This document shows, one piece after another, positions 1 to 13,600 of a DNA stretch of 64,000 bases. Location of the stretch: positions 5,580,001 through 5,644,000 of the forward strand of contig NC_053182.1 of assembly GCF_905163445.1 (NCBI RefSeq), in the 5' to 3' direction. Source of the stretch: Pararge aegeria. Lineage: Eukaryota > Arthropoda > Insecta > Lepidoptera > Nymphalidae. The notes beneath the pieces were generated by a model. That model was not told where the DNA came from, did not search any database, and saw only the letters and a program-made list of their open reading frames with translations. The position numbers were made by a program, and so were the translations under genes. Numbering within the stretch: position 1 is the first letter of the stretch; each line of letters begins with the position of its first letter.

Positions 1-3000
1 CGAGAATCCTTTTGGTTATATGTACTTTGTCATGAGCGAATATGAAATTCAAGTTTCTAGACATTTACTATCTACCAACTGGTGACGTCATAAGAGATTC
101 AACCAATCACAGAGCGTTTGGGATTACCTGAGCTGGGCCCGGAAAAAAATATTTTATAAAACATAAAATAAAATTATACTTAATTTTCTAGTTTAATTTA
201 ACGAAATAATATTTAAAAATAATTATCTTTAAAGATTACACCACCAGCACAAGTGATATGTTTTACGCAGTGAAATACCCTATTGCTGACTCAACTATAT
301 TATGTACAGATTAGATTCTAATTGTACGAGTACTTATAACATAAAGTTTAAACGCACCTAGCAAACAGAGCAAATAAGCGAGATGGTCGAAAGACGGGCG
401 TATATTTTATTCATCTGTTTTCTGTTTTACTATACCGAGTTAACTGTAGCTACATGTGTTTACTTCAAGAAATCACTTGTTTTTCGCTTTTGCAATCCTA
501 AATTGGATAACCCCAAATTTTGGTGCAAGAAAATAAAAATATTTCAATTGTCTATAAAAGAAAACTGAGAGCAGTGTAAAGTTAATAATATTTTTATCTA
601 ATAAATTACTAATTTGGAACTTGTAAACGAGAAAGTTTATCAAGTTCTTGGCCCAATGAGGGATGGGAGATTCGGAGAGGCTATTTCACCTGACATTATG
701 TCATAAGCATAACTTCCACTACCTATAATAAACTACTATTCTGAGATGAAAACATTCCACCTTTAAGGGCTAATACATTCAAATAAGTATGGTTTCGGAT
801 TAAAAGTGAAATGAATACTTAAGAACTAAAGGCAGTTAATATGATAATTGACCTAGTAAACTCACGTCAAAACTTTTACCTCCCATTTATGAACCCAAAA
901 TCAAGCTTATTTAAATCATTAGATGGATTTATCTTATCACTTACCTATCATCAACCGTGCCTAATCTCAATATAGATCACCGAGAAATTTGACACTTGGT
1001 TTTAATGCAGCTGTGAGTCGGACTTGGGACAAATAAAAAAACACATCTGCACCTTTCCACAGCGTCACCAAAAAGAATCAAGCTTGATTTTTTTTTTACT
1101 GAAAATGACAGTTTGACGTAAGATAATATGACGTGATAGTATAAGATTTTTAATGTTTTAACGCTATTGAGAAAATAACCCAAAACTGAGTATGAAGTCC
1201 CTTATGCATTTAATTATCTCACTAACACACCCGTTTGACGATTTGTCCACAACGGACCACCGAAATCCTTTCGTTGCCGCTAGTAAACGCGTGTGCGTTA
1301 AAAAAATACTATATATTATTGTTATCATAACGGTTTAGTTTTATAACTTAATGAAAGTATGCGTAATGTCGGAATAAAATTACAGTTTTATCACACTTGA
1401 ACGACAGCACCTTTTATATGTCTACTAATATTCCGTCGTTACGCCACGTTAATAAAAAAAAGCCCCGAGTTACGACATATTACTATTTGCTCTGATGCTA
1501 AAATTAAAATATTTTATGTATAAAATTACAAATAGTAAATAAAATAAATATCCATAAGTACTGTATAAAAAATGTCCACCATTCACCATAATCTGCGCTA
1601 TATAATTTGTTATTTCAAGAAATACACTATTTTATTTAATCTTAGATTTATACAGTTTGGTTTTAACTTGTTTCACTTGTATCACGGTTTCCATAGACTT
1701 ATAATATTCCTGCATATAACGATGACGGTTTCATTGTTTGTTCGTAAGAGAGTAGCTAATAAGTTTTTGCTATATTTTTGTGTGGCTCAAAAAGTATTCT
1801 CTTTTCCCAATCTCTACGGTATGCACGTAACGTGTTAAGAAAGTCTTAAATGCGTTAGTCAAAAATTTTAGGTTTAATAAGACGATTTCGACCTTTCAAA
1901 CGTAATGACATATCATTATTTGTCAATTCGTGTGACAAAACGTATATATTTCTGCACGAACTTGTAAAATCTTTGTTTTGACATTCTTATATGCTATAGG
2001 TTGTATAGAATGTCGAGTACACGGTTGTCACTTTTTTGTTTTTATTGACCTTTGTACAGCATAAAATTCTTTGCAAAACTAACGAGATCACACAATGTTA
2101 GTATAATTATTTTAAGATAATTAATAAAACATTAATTTCTAGCATATGAAACAAAGTATTTGTTAAAAACAGATTTTGGCTAAATTTGACCCTGAAAGAC
2201 TGTGTACATTACAGTTTATTAAACATAAAGGAAGAATGTAAGAATAAAGATTTATGATTTAAGGTCGTATCTTTAGTATCTTTCATTTAGACGTTGAATT
2301 CCTTTCTGCCTAAACTATAAAGAGTTTTAAATAGTGCTTTGCTATGAACGCAAAAATGGGAATTACCGAAGTTAACAATTCCTGTCCAGATTTTTCCCTT
2401 TGTGGAAAATAGAATGGATATGTATGGTTTCTCATAATAAGCACCACCAAAAGATAGTTAGAGATAAGAACTTTGACTGTAAATGTTGAGAGCTGCAGAA
2501 AATTTGTACTTATCTATCTTGTCAATAACAAATTTCGGTGCTACATAACTTCTGTCTAAATAAATTTTACAAGATTTCCGAGTAAAGACGGTTGATGAAC
2601 TAGGGTTTCTAATCTAATCCACTTTCTAAAATAGCCGAAGAGTTTTGAAACCTCATTCTTCAAGAACTACTCTAGAAGAAGAAAAGTGATGTATAGCAGA
2701 TTGTTCAACATGGGGTTATGCAAACTCTTATTTTTTAGTAACGGAGGATTTTGGAGTCCCTTCCGAAAGTAGCGGGGGTGTAGCATTTAGAATTCGAAGT
2801 GGGAGCTTGGGGTACAGGAGCTCCCAAGATTAGCACAACCCTTGCGTTGAATACTATACTAATCACCCCGTAATTAATAATTTGGGAATAAGTTTTGGAG
2901 GGGTTTTTTGATAATTCTATACACAATGGTTCAGGCTTGTCCAGTGAAATTAATTTATGATTAGCATTCATCAAAGCGAGATATTAAAATACGAATCACG

Positions 3001-4689
3001 CGAGAGAGGCAACGCCATCATTGGCAAAAGAGAGATAGCAATATAAGACAGAAGAATTGTCATTTCTTTGCACAAATCACTTCATAACGTAATGGTAATG
3101 GATTTTGAGTACAACATTACAACTTTTTACATCAAAACAGTGGGCTGACTTCCATGGCATAAAGGAGTATTATTTAAAATGTCGGCTAACTTGCCTAGTG
3201 TTCTAAAACATTCTAAATTAACGCTTCGACAAAATTAACATAATACTTCTTTAAGCTATAGTAGGCGAAATAGGAAGTAGGAAGAAATAGGTCTTGTTAT
3301 ACAGTATTGGTGTTAAAAATATATGATCAGACATTTAATCAGTGAATCAGTATTCAGTATACAACTCTCAGATGGTTAGGTTTTTTGTGGTTTCAAAAGA
3401 ATTCGCCCAGACGAAATCACTTTCCCCTTCGAGTCGGAGCAATCTTTACGCCTTAGGGTGGGTTCTTACAGGGCACTGTACGAACTAATCTACTTATCTC
3501 TCTAAGCTACCCGCTTATCAATATGACAACTCTATCTGCGTAGACGTGAGACCGCGTGAGAAAAGTTTCGTCTTCAACTAGGTAGTTTATCGCACAAGAA
3601 ATGTCAAATTTTACTTCGATAACCCGAGATCAAAGGAGACAAAACTCTTGGCGTTAAAAATTCACCTAAGCTAAAAAGAGGCGAGCACAGGTTGTCGACC
3701 AGGGTGGGTATGAGGCAGATAATCAGAATGCTTTTGTACATCTATGAAGTGTAACCACACCACTGTTACGGTCAGACGTGTTCCTCAAAAAGATGACACC
3801 GTTTATTTTAACTACCTTAATTTTAGATAATATATATATGCGGGTCATAATATATAAAATAATGAATTCTGAAACATAAACACTGAAATATACACGGTAC
3901 AGTAGACTAACTGTGCGAAGCTACTCTCGTTTAATTCCGCGACCACATAAAGTTTGAATCAGACTGTATAAAAGATACATTTTTATCAGTTAGCTCGGAG
4001 AACCCATGGACGTTAAGAGTCCCAAGGTGCTGGATTGGCGACCCCGCACCCGTTAAACCCAGCTTTGGTCGGGTCCTAACGAGCTTGATAGACGACATCA
4101 AACGACGCATTGGGTGCCAGCACCCGGGACTGTGTATTTTAGAACTCGCTACAAAATACCCAGACTATGGCCAGAAAGCCGATTCACCATCTCATTTGAC
4201 ACCAAAATTAGCTAGCCACTTTGCCAATATACCATCATATAACCTGTTAAATTCATATATTAAAACCTAAGGTCAAACTTAGTTTATTTCATTACAATAT
4301 TAAAATGGTTTGGGGGTTATTTGATGGTAAATTTCTACAGTAGCTAGTCAAATTCGTTAACTGAGCTACTGAGGCAGCAGTGGACGTCTACCCGTTGAGG
4401 TGATGATATAATGCCTACCCAGCAGGGCTAGCGTAGGCAGGTGATAAAAATTATATCCCTTGACAGGGATATAATTAACGTGTCCATCTGCTAAAGTACT
4501 GGAACGTTGAAAACGAGAAGTTTACCCTCATTTCTTATTACAAATAAATTATTTAGATGTTACTTCCACTTGTGCGGTAATGCTCTGAAATTTGATAAAG
4601 TTTTATCCTTTTCCCGGGGAGATAATTGTCTCCTGCCCATGTTAGCCGTGCAGGTGGGTATTGCGCACGCCGCTGTAGCTAGTGTGCGC
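1..4689. other. AT-rich flank without a recognisable gene
   Basis: No open frame in this stretch has the length, composition or conserved motifs of an exon. It holds degenerate repeat material, including a short palindrome at 4450-4475. The PCIF1 3' untranslated region must lie in the right part; a minus-strand AATAAA (plus tttatt near 4283-4288) is a possible poly(A) signal. Confidence 0.6.
4450..4475. repeat. 10-bp perfect inverted repeat (ATTATATCCC arms)
   Basis: The arms ATTATATCCC and GGGATATAAT flank the loop TTGACA. A close variant (TATCCCTTGTCAGGGGATAT) occurs around 36460-36482, so this is probably part of a dispersed MITE-like repeat family and not a terminator. Confidence 0.5.
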
Positions 4690-7600
4690 TTAGCTGCGCT
4701 TGTCGGCGGGCGTGTGCGGCGTGTGCGGCGTGTGCGGCGTGTGCGGCGTGTGCGGCGCGTGCGGTGCGTGTGGCCCGGGCGGCGGATGCGCGGCGTCGTC
4801 TGCGGGCGCGGGCGTGGCGGGCGGGGCGTTTGCGGGCGCAGGGGGCGGGGTCCGCAACTTGGCGCGCGGCCGCCACGCGTCCAGCAACGCCTCCACGCGC
4901 TCGTCGGTCGGCCCCCACCGCGCGAACCCCGCGGCGTTCTGCAGCCATACGACCACGGTGCCACCGCCCCAGCGGAAGTACACCTCGTTCCTGCAACACA
5001 CACGAAACCGCAATTAGCGTTGATATACAAAACCACCGGCCTTTATTGTTAATTAAATAAAAAAGCCTTTTATTTCCTGTAACTTACATTTACATACCTA
5101 AGATAGCTTTACGTTAGTATTTTATTTTTAAATTTATTTATTTATACACTTTATTTGTACACCACAAATAGGAAAAAAAAAACAATGGACACAACAAAAA
5201 TAAATTTAAAAAGTAGGATACAAAGGGCGGCCTTATCGCTTAATAGCGATCTCTTCCAGGCAACGTTAGTATTAGGAAAACCAAGGGAAACCGATTGGTG
5301 GGGTGTATTATTATTATATACATACTTACGAACAATTACAAACTAATACTTATCAAGATTACACAAATAAAATACTAATAATAATAAATATATTTTAGTT
5401 TTCATTTACGGAATATATATGAAATTAAGCTTAATTTTCTACACTCCGAGAAAAGCAGGAGAATCTTTATGGTATTTATTTATTAGGTTCACCAACAGAT
5501 TATACACTGAAACAAGCTTAGGAACTACAAAATTGAGAAACATAAAGTTGTAGTATAAACCAAATTACTGGCAAACCGGCATGCGTATCTAAAAAAAAGT
5601 GCGGGTTCGCAATTTTACAATGATATTATTGTTGTAACGAAGGAAACACTGTATAATGTAGTTGAAAACAGAAACAAAAACATAACATAACTTAAATTAA
5701 AACAAAACAAATATACGTGGATAATCAAATAGCTGTACTAATACATTGTTGCAGATTTTTTTTGTATTTCTGAAGAGAACATGAGTGGATGTCGGCACGA
5801 GTAGCTTGGAATAGCTTATTGTGCTCCCGGTAGGTCCTAGCCAGGCTACTGTGAGCGCCTAAGTTCGTTCTATACAGCTTGCCAACAAACAGTTCGAAGT
5901 TACAGAGGTGTAGTTGGAATGAATAATTGTTAAGATAACAGTTATTGTGTCTTAACAATTATTCATTATAAAGTCAACATCTCCTGAGGATTCTCAGGTT
6001 TCGGAGTGAAACATACGTAGAGGGTACATTGCCGAACATCTGTTCGGTGTGGAGTATAAGGATTGAAGAAATTATAAATTACAACATACAGATTCTCCTT
6101 TTCATAATATATCATGGAATGTCGAAAAGTAACGCTTGCTTCTGTCCTGCTTCTATCCAATATTCATTACGTTTAATGAATGACAGCTTTGTACCTATAC
6201 GAAGCGCCAAATGACATACGAGTGTTTCTGGAACTAGTATTATTAGGTAACCTAGCAGAGATCGCTACTTTGCGATAATGTAGCCTTTTGTATCCTATTA
6301 CTTTAAGTTGATTTCTTTTGATGTTGTTAACATTTTGTGGTGAGCAAAAAAGAGTATAAAAAAATTTAAGAAATTATAGTGTTTTTAGTCATTCAAAGAG
6401 GAAGCATGGGTCAGATGTCCATCGGGAAGGTTAGAGTGATATTTGTAATATAAAATCACCACTTTAAGATAAACATTTTACGAAGGGAAATTAAAAAAAA
6501 ATTAAAACTTTTTACTTTGAACTTTAATTTTTAACTGGGACAAAAAGGCTGCTCAAGAAGTGAAATTTAGAAATCTCTTCATACATTAGTTAATCTACAA
6601 AAATATAGAAAAGCTCACTTTGGAAGGACATGTTGGAAACCGTGCCTGTACTCATGTTCGAATGCTGGTATCACAACCTGTAAAATAATATTATTAATTA
6701 AAAAATCATTTAACAACTTTAACGCCGCCGCAACAAATCGTATTAGTATAAAAATCTAAGTTGACTACTTGACTAAAGCGGTTTTAGTCAGTAATAATAT
6801 ATCGTATTTTATATGTTTTCGATACCTTGACATCGATGTGTTAAAATAATATTATACCGCCCAAATAATATATCAATTTATTTTTTAATATTATATTAAA
6901 AAAATATATAATACTAGCGGACCCCAGCGCCATCTGACGGGCTGATTTGTAAATCTAAACCATCCAGAGTGCCCACCCAAACGTATACCAAAAAATTCAT
7001 TCAAATCGGTCCAGTCGTCCAGGAGGAGTTCAGTGACATACACAAGCACACAAGAAATATATATATATAAAGATTATATTCTGATATTGTCTTCTGTTTT
7101 TTATAATTTTGTGTTCTACTGTTGTTTTGTAGAAGAAAAAAAAATCTGAATTTAAGGATACATATGGGATGTACGCGAGCCTACGATCTACTATAGGCTC
7201 TTACTTCGTATTATGTGAGCGTTTAACAAACCATTTAAATTTCAAGATATTGTAACTGCAGTTAACATAACTTAACTGTGCTACTTCACCGGATAACCTT
7301 TACCGATTGATTAACTCACTTTTTGCTCAGAAGCAAGTTATATTTTAATTGCTTAAAACGCACATAGCTAAGAATAAATAGAGGTGTGTAGTGTTAGAGG
7401 ACTCGAACTCGGCCCCCAAAAGTGAAGTCGTAATACTACCCCCCTTTGGGCTATCACCGCGTCAATAATTACAACAAAAAAAAAGACTATCCACACAGAA
7501 TTAAGAACACACACAACCCTCATTTAGCCGTGATTGCAGGCAGTGCATTCTGTCCAAAAACAGTGAAAACGCCCCGCGCTCATTAGAGGTAAAATAATTA

Positions 7601-10600
7601 CTATCAACTGCTAAATGGCATGAAGTGTCTGTTAGAGAAACTCTACTAAAGTGGAGTGGTTTTTGATGCTTAAATATCAGTCGTGTATACGGTTTCTGTG
7701 TGTTCTTAATTCTGTGACTATCTTATTTATTACAACTTGATACATTTTTTAGTCAGCAGCATTGTATTTCTCGCAGGGTATAGTAAGCGTTTAGAACATT
7801 ACAGATAAAATAATCACTATCGACTGCTAAATGGCATGAAGTGCCTGTTAGAAAAACACTACTAAAGTGGAGTGGTTTTTTATGCTTCAATATTAGTCGT
7901 GTTTACGGTTTCTGTGTATTCTTCATTCTGTGATTATCTTATACATATAAAAGTATTATGACTTGATACATTTTTAAGTCGGCAGCATTGTATTACTCGC
8001 TGGGACTAAGGGTGATAAACGAGTGCTTGCTAGCGTCGCTACCTGTTTCCGCTTGAAGTGGCTGGCCTGCAGCTTGTGAAGCGCGTGCGCGTGGCGGTCG
8101 GCCCACTCGGGCAGCACCACGACGAAGCTGAGAGGCTCGGCGGAGTCCTGTAGCAAGCGCTCCATGTGCCGGAGCGCCGCCTCCAGGAGCTCCTCGCAGT
8201 ATGGCGGGTGCGCCACCAGCGACCCCGCCACCGGCCGCAACTCCAGGAACGGCCTGGCGCATACACACGTTACCAATGCCCATTTTCACTAACTTCCATC
8301 AAGGCAATACCTGAATGAATAACGCCCAATCAAAGAACATTCCTACGCCTGCATTTACCATTCACCAATTTCACTATGCAACTCATATAACCTAACACGT
8401 TCTAATGGTTCTTGCCACACAATGAGGTATATTGTATTTGACGGCCGATTGGCGCAGTTTGCAGCGACCCTGCTTTCTGAGTCCAAGGCCGTAGGTTCGA
8501 TTCCCACTGATGGAAAATGTTTGTGTTATGAGCATGAATGTTTTTCAGTGTCTGGGTGTTTATATGTATATTGCTGTTTATTTATGTATATTATTCATAA
8601 AAATATTCGTCAGTCATCTTAGTACCTATAACACAAGCTACGCTTACTTTGGGGCTAGGTGGCGTGTGTATTGTCGTAGTATTATTTATTTTATTCTCAT
8701 ATTTTTCATTTTCATCATTTCATTACGGTGAACAAAAATCACCAACTGTTAGGTGATATCTATTGGTCAAAGGTGAATGTATCAGTATGCCTAGGAATAG
8801 CCTAATATTTACGCGCGACTTATTAAGGCATTGCATTGGACGTCGTTAGTGAAAACGGGCATAAGACGTGTAAGGAAAAAATAAAAAAAGGAAGTGTAGA
8901 TTTATAATGAAAAAAATAAGTTTTTGGAATGCTATGCTATGCAGGAAAAACCTCCACTGTAAAATACTACCATTGGTAGTTTGAACATACCTATAAGCAT
9001 ATTGTTCGATTCCCACAACTGAAAAATGTTTGCGTGATATTAAATGTTTCGCAGTGTCTGGGTGTTTATATATTATTCTTAAAAATATTCGGCAGTCATC
9101 CGTACCCATAACATAGCTTACGTTGGGGCTAGATAACGATGTGTTTATTGTCGTAGTATATTTATTAAGGCGACTGTATGTCGACCTCACCGGCACAGTC
9201 GTGAGCACTGTCACCGTGTCTTATATCTACGGCAGGGGTAATTGTGGAATTTATAATTTCTGGTTTTTTTCTGGTCTGGTGTAATCTATTTTTAAAAGCG
9301 CGGGTTAAACATTCCATTCGACAGCCATTTAGACGATCTCATTGGTGCGGGGGTGAGCGCTGTTGTTTTAAGTGGGATGTGTCGGGTTTAATGCCCGGCG
9401 GGGTTATTTTGGAATTTATAATATAATTTTTTTCTCAGATCTGGTCTACAAAGACAAGCCGCCAAGCGATTTTTGCGTATCTGTATGATGTCGCGTTGAA
9501 ATTGATTAGCGGTGTAGATTTAATGTAACTGCCATACCCCTAAACTAACCATTAGGCGAGATTGTAGTAAATAATAAAGTTATGAATAAAACACCTGTGT
9601 GTTTTTCCGATAGGCAGTCAAGTTTGCCGCCTTTTTCTCCCCCGGCCCGATGAGTTCCGCTGGTGGGAGGTCAAGCTAACTTAGACAAAACATCTGCCTG
9701 GTTCCACAGGCTAATCTTGTGAAGTCTCTTGTGGTATTGCAACAGTGAAGTTAATTGCACTAACAGTACCAATATATTTATGACTTGAACGCGCCTCTAA
9801 GTCATAAGATCGGCGTGAAATTCATGCGATATATTTGTCGTCATGTCAACATAATAATTATGTTTAGAAATTTTCAACTAAGTAATTTCGCTAAATCGTT
9901 AATTATAGATCTTTTTGTGGGAAATAAATATTTATACTTTTTACTGTGAAGTCAGCGCAGTCAAATATTTTTGATAAAAAAAAAATCTGCCGAGTAGTTT
10001 TGTTCAGCTAAAGCTTAGCTTTGCTATGCTATGCTATGCTGCTTAGCTTAACTTAGCATTGAATTTCCTTAAAGTGTCTTATCTAGCTATAGTGCAGTTG
10101 CGTCCAGCCAGTGACGTTTCTAGGGTCTTGAATTTGTGAAAGCCCAGTTACCTACCGGACTAATTTGACATGACGAGTCAAATTAGTCCCGTATTTAACC
10201 GGGCCTCCCAACCTCTAAAAGTTACCGTTCTTGTTGTGCCAAATGACAAACAGTATCAACTTATCCTTGAAAAACATTATGGTCAACACGCGAATTACGA
10301 TTACAAAATTTCGATTGATAATTGGTAGAATAAAGAAGTTTCTATGCGCTGTTTGCCTAAAATAAAAATATAACAATAAAAGCCGGCCAATCGGCCGTCG
10401 ATATTAAATCAATGCCACTGAGTCTACCTGCCAGAGTACGTAGTGCTATGCAATACTCTTTGTTTGTTGTACATTATTGAGCAAACATTTTGTTCGTTTC
10501 CTCATTGCTATCAAGTATGAATTATTTTATGAATTGCATTTCGAAATAAGTAGTTAAAAAAATGTAAGAGATATTTATTGTATTTTTCGGCTTCTATGGT

Positions 10601-13600
10601 AGTACCGCCACTGCGTCCAGAGTGGTGTTTACTGAAAGAATTTATTGGAACCACTCAAATTCAAATTCAAATTAAAAATTGTTTTATTCATTGAGACCTT
10701 ATTACAGGCACTTTTAGTCAGGATTTTCTTTTTTTATCACCATCTCACAGTCTAGTTAATGTTGAGCGATGCAGTTAGAGCAATTCATACCCAAGCTTTT
10801 TTATCATACATGTAATCAATCCTTAATATTATAATAGGCACTATATAGCTCACCCTCGGGATCCAAAGTAGGAGTCTGTGTCTGCGAAGGCCGAGCAGTA
10901 CTGGCGGAAGTAGCAGTCGAGCGGGCTCGCGAAGCACTCGAAGGTGACGCCGAAGCATCTGTGCAGGCACTCGAGCACGGGCACGGGCAGCGCCATCTGC
11001 GCCAGGTGCGCGTCCGGCGCCTGCGCCTGCGCGTGCGCAGTGCCCACCCACGCCGCGTAGCGCCGCAGCACGCACCACACGCGCGAGAGGAACTGCTCGA
11101 ACTTCTTGTCGTCGAAGCAGCTGTACCGGTACAGGTGTTCCTGGACATCGATAGCCTATAACAGTCTACTGCCGGACTAAAAACCTCTCCCAAGGACAGG
11201 GTTTGACCATTATCAGACGGGTTGGTGATCAGTGGGCCGATTCTGTATCACACGATGTCGCGTAGAAACTGATTAAAGAATTAAACCGATGCGGTTTAGC
11301 ATAACTGACATACCAGGTCAGATCGCAGACAAGGGCTAAAATTTAGTGTAATAAAAAAAATCCTAACTAATATCATTAATGCTAAAGTGTGTTTGTTTGT
11401 CCTTCTTCTCAATCTTTCATAATTATTGTCATAGAGTTAGGTGAAAGGACGGAGAGTATTTGTGTATGAGCTACCGCGTAATGCAATTCGGCGGAACTGC
11501 GGTGCGTTTTAAAATCCGCATAAGAAGAAACCCGTTCAAAAATCTGATCCGCGCATTGAGGTAGAAATTCCGCATGTTTTGCCATACGTCTCGCAACCTT
11601 CGTAGAAATGGCACGACCGGCGAAAACATGGACAACGCCACGAGAGTACGCATTTGCATTTATCTGCAGAAACGCGGAACAAGTCTGTACCAAATCACAG
11701 AATCGGCAAGTTTTTTTTCCTCTGCACTTCATCTGTGATCTAGGCCTCGCAGATTTCGTTAACTTTGTTTTTGTTAAATAGTTGTGGTGATATTTAGTTT
11801 TCATTGTAAGATTCTTCAAAGGGTCGAATCTAGTAATTTAAGTTTTAATAAAGTTCTATTCACCCATACATCTGATATGTGAGTATCTAAATTCAGTTTA
11901 ATCGAACAGTCCGTTTTTAATAACGTTATTTATAAAGTTTACATAATCTAGATACAGTAGTGGACCTAGGACAGTACCCTGAGCCGTACCAACTGCTATT
12001 TCGGCGTTATCACTGAGCGCATTTCTAGCTTACACAAAGTATATTTCGTTCTAAAGGTAATTCTGCACAACTTCAGTATTGGGTCTCTAACTCTTGAATC
12101 ATCAAATTATTAAATCTGTGTGGTGGCGCAGTGTATCGAACGCCTTCGTGAAGTCTAGAAATACAACAAAATTATATTTATTATCAAACTTCACATATAT
12201 AAAACTTCGAGAGTAACTGTGCAGTGATTTTATTTGTTTTTAGTCTGAATTGGGTTTTTGTTTGAATTTTATTTTCAGTTTTTGTTGTAAGTTATATGTG
12301 CGTCTACCAGTTTGGCTGGAAGTTAAATACTTACTTGGCCCTTTTTGTTTATTGGCCTGAATATACCAGTTTTTAATTTGTATGGTATTTAAAAAGCCTG
12401 TCGGGTTTCCAGACGCGAATAGAATTTACTTACTAATTTCTGCAAATAGGTGGCATTGAGGATCTGGGTGTCTCCCAAATAGCGTAACAGGGCCTGGTCG
12501 CGGTCGAGGAAGTGCTCAACCAGCGGAGAGCGTGGTGCGGGCAACGCAAACTGCACCGGGTAGCACCACACTTTGCGCAGAGCCGCCTGCTGTAGTGGCG
12601 CCAGAAGCTCCTACAGTAAATTTAAATCACTTAGCCATACCAACCATCATCTCCAAATATCTTTATACCCTTCAACAAATATAAATGGGGCGGCCTCGTG
12701 ATATTGAACTATATATGGGGTATTCCATGCCAAATCGACCACTTTTGAACCTTACTTTAGATTTCGCAGAATTTTTTGATCTTTTTCTACTCGATGAAAG
12801 ACGTTTTTCAGAATTTTTCAATTTTTTTTATCCAACCCAAAAAAAGTTAAGAAACTTTCAAAAAAATGGCTGTTTTATTTTCAAATAGCCATAACTCTTT
12901 CAAAAGTTGACCTTTCGGGACGTTTTTTTTTTTCAAAATTTTTGTTTTTAATTGAATTTTTTGAAAAAATAAATAAAAAAAATTTAACATGATCGCTTCT
13001 ATTAAATAATCGCGTTTTTTGTATAAAATCGTTATTTTTTCGAAGTTCGTCGTTCTAAATAGTTTTTTTTTTCTCAAAAAAAACTTCAATCAATTCTACA
13101 ATTATCCCCGTGTATCCCAGAGGGCCAATTTTTGTTTCTATTTTTTTTATTACGTTGAAAAAAAATTTTCAACATTTTAAAAATGCAGATTTTTTTTTTT
13201 TCATAAATATTATTTATATAACATAATAAATGTAATTATATGATTTTAAGGTATTATATTCTCCATATATTGTCCGAATTTACCATTATAATGACTAGGA
13301 TTAATGATTGATGCAGTTAAAATTTAATGACTCAAAAATAATGCAACAAATTATTTATTGATTTCATCTTTGGCGTTTAAATATTTTACAAATTCTGCAT
13401 TTATTCGAGTTCGAAATTTTTTTAACGCACAAACAACCATTTTTTAGAAACAAAAAAAAATTCTGCATTTTTACTACTAAATAAAAAAATAGAAAAAAAA
13501 ATCGGCCTGTAATCCTAACTGTATATTATTATTAAACATTTTTTATTTATTTTATCTTCTGTATGTTTTGTATTTCACAGAATTACATAATATAGAATCT

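Noticed and set aside
383..568. 61-codon frame that looks like a short secreted peptide
   Set aside because: Isolated in AT-rich DNA, with no similarity and no supporting start or splice context.
4507..5060. Several long overlapping frames on both strands in the GC-rich block
   Set aside because: Only one frame (minus, to 4690) continues PCIF1 homology. The others come from low stop-codon density in GC-rich repeated DNA.
8441..8520. Possible tRNA gene from the A- and B-box sequences
   Set aside because: No cloverleaf with paired acceptor stem, and the segment recurs many times with the same SINE body.
11409..11819. 136-codon minus frame in a PCIF1 intron
   Set aside because: Not conserved with PCIF1 and next to LINE debris; possibly an unclassified repeat, not enough to call a gene.
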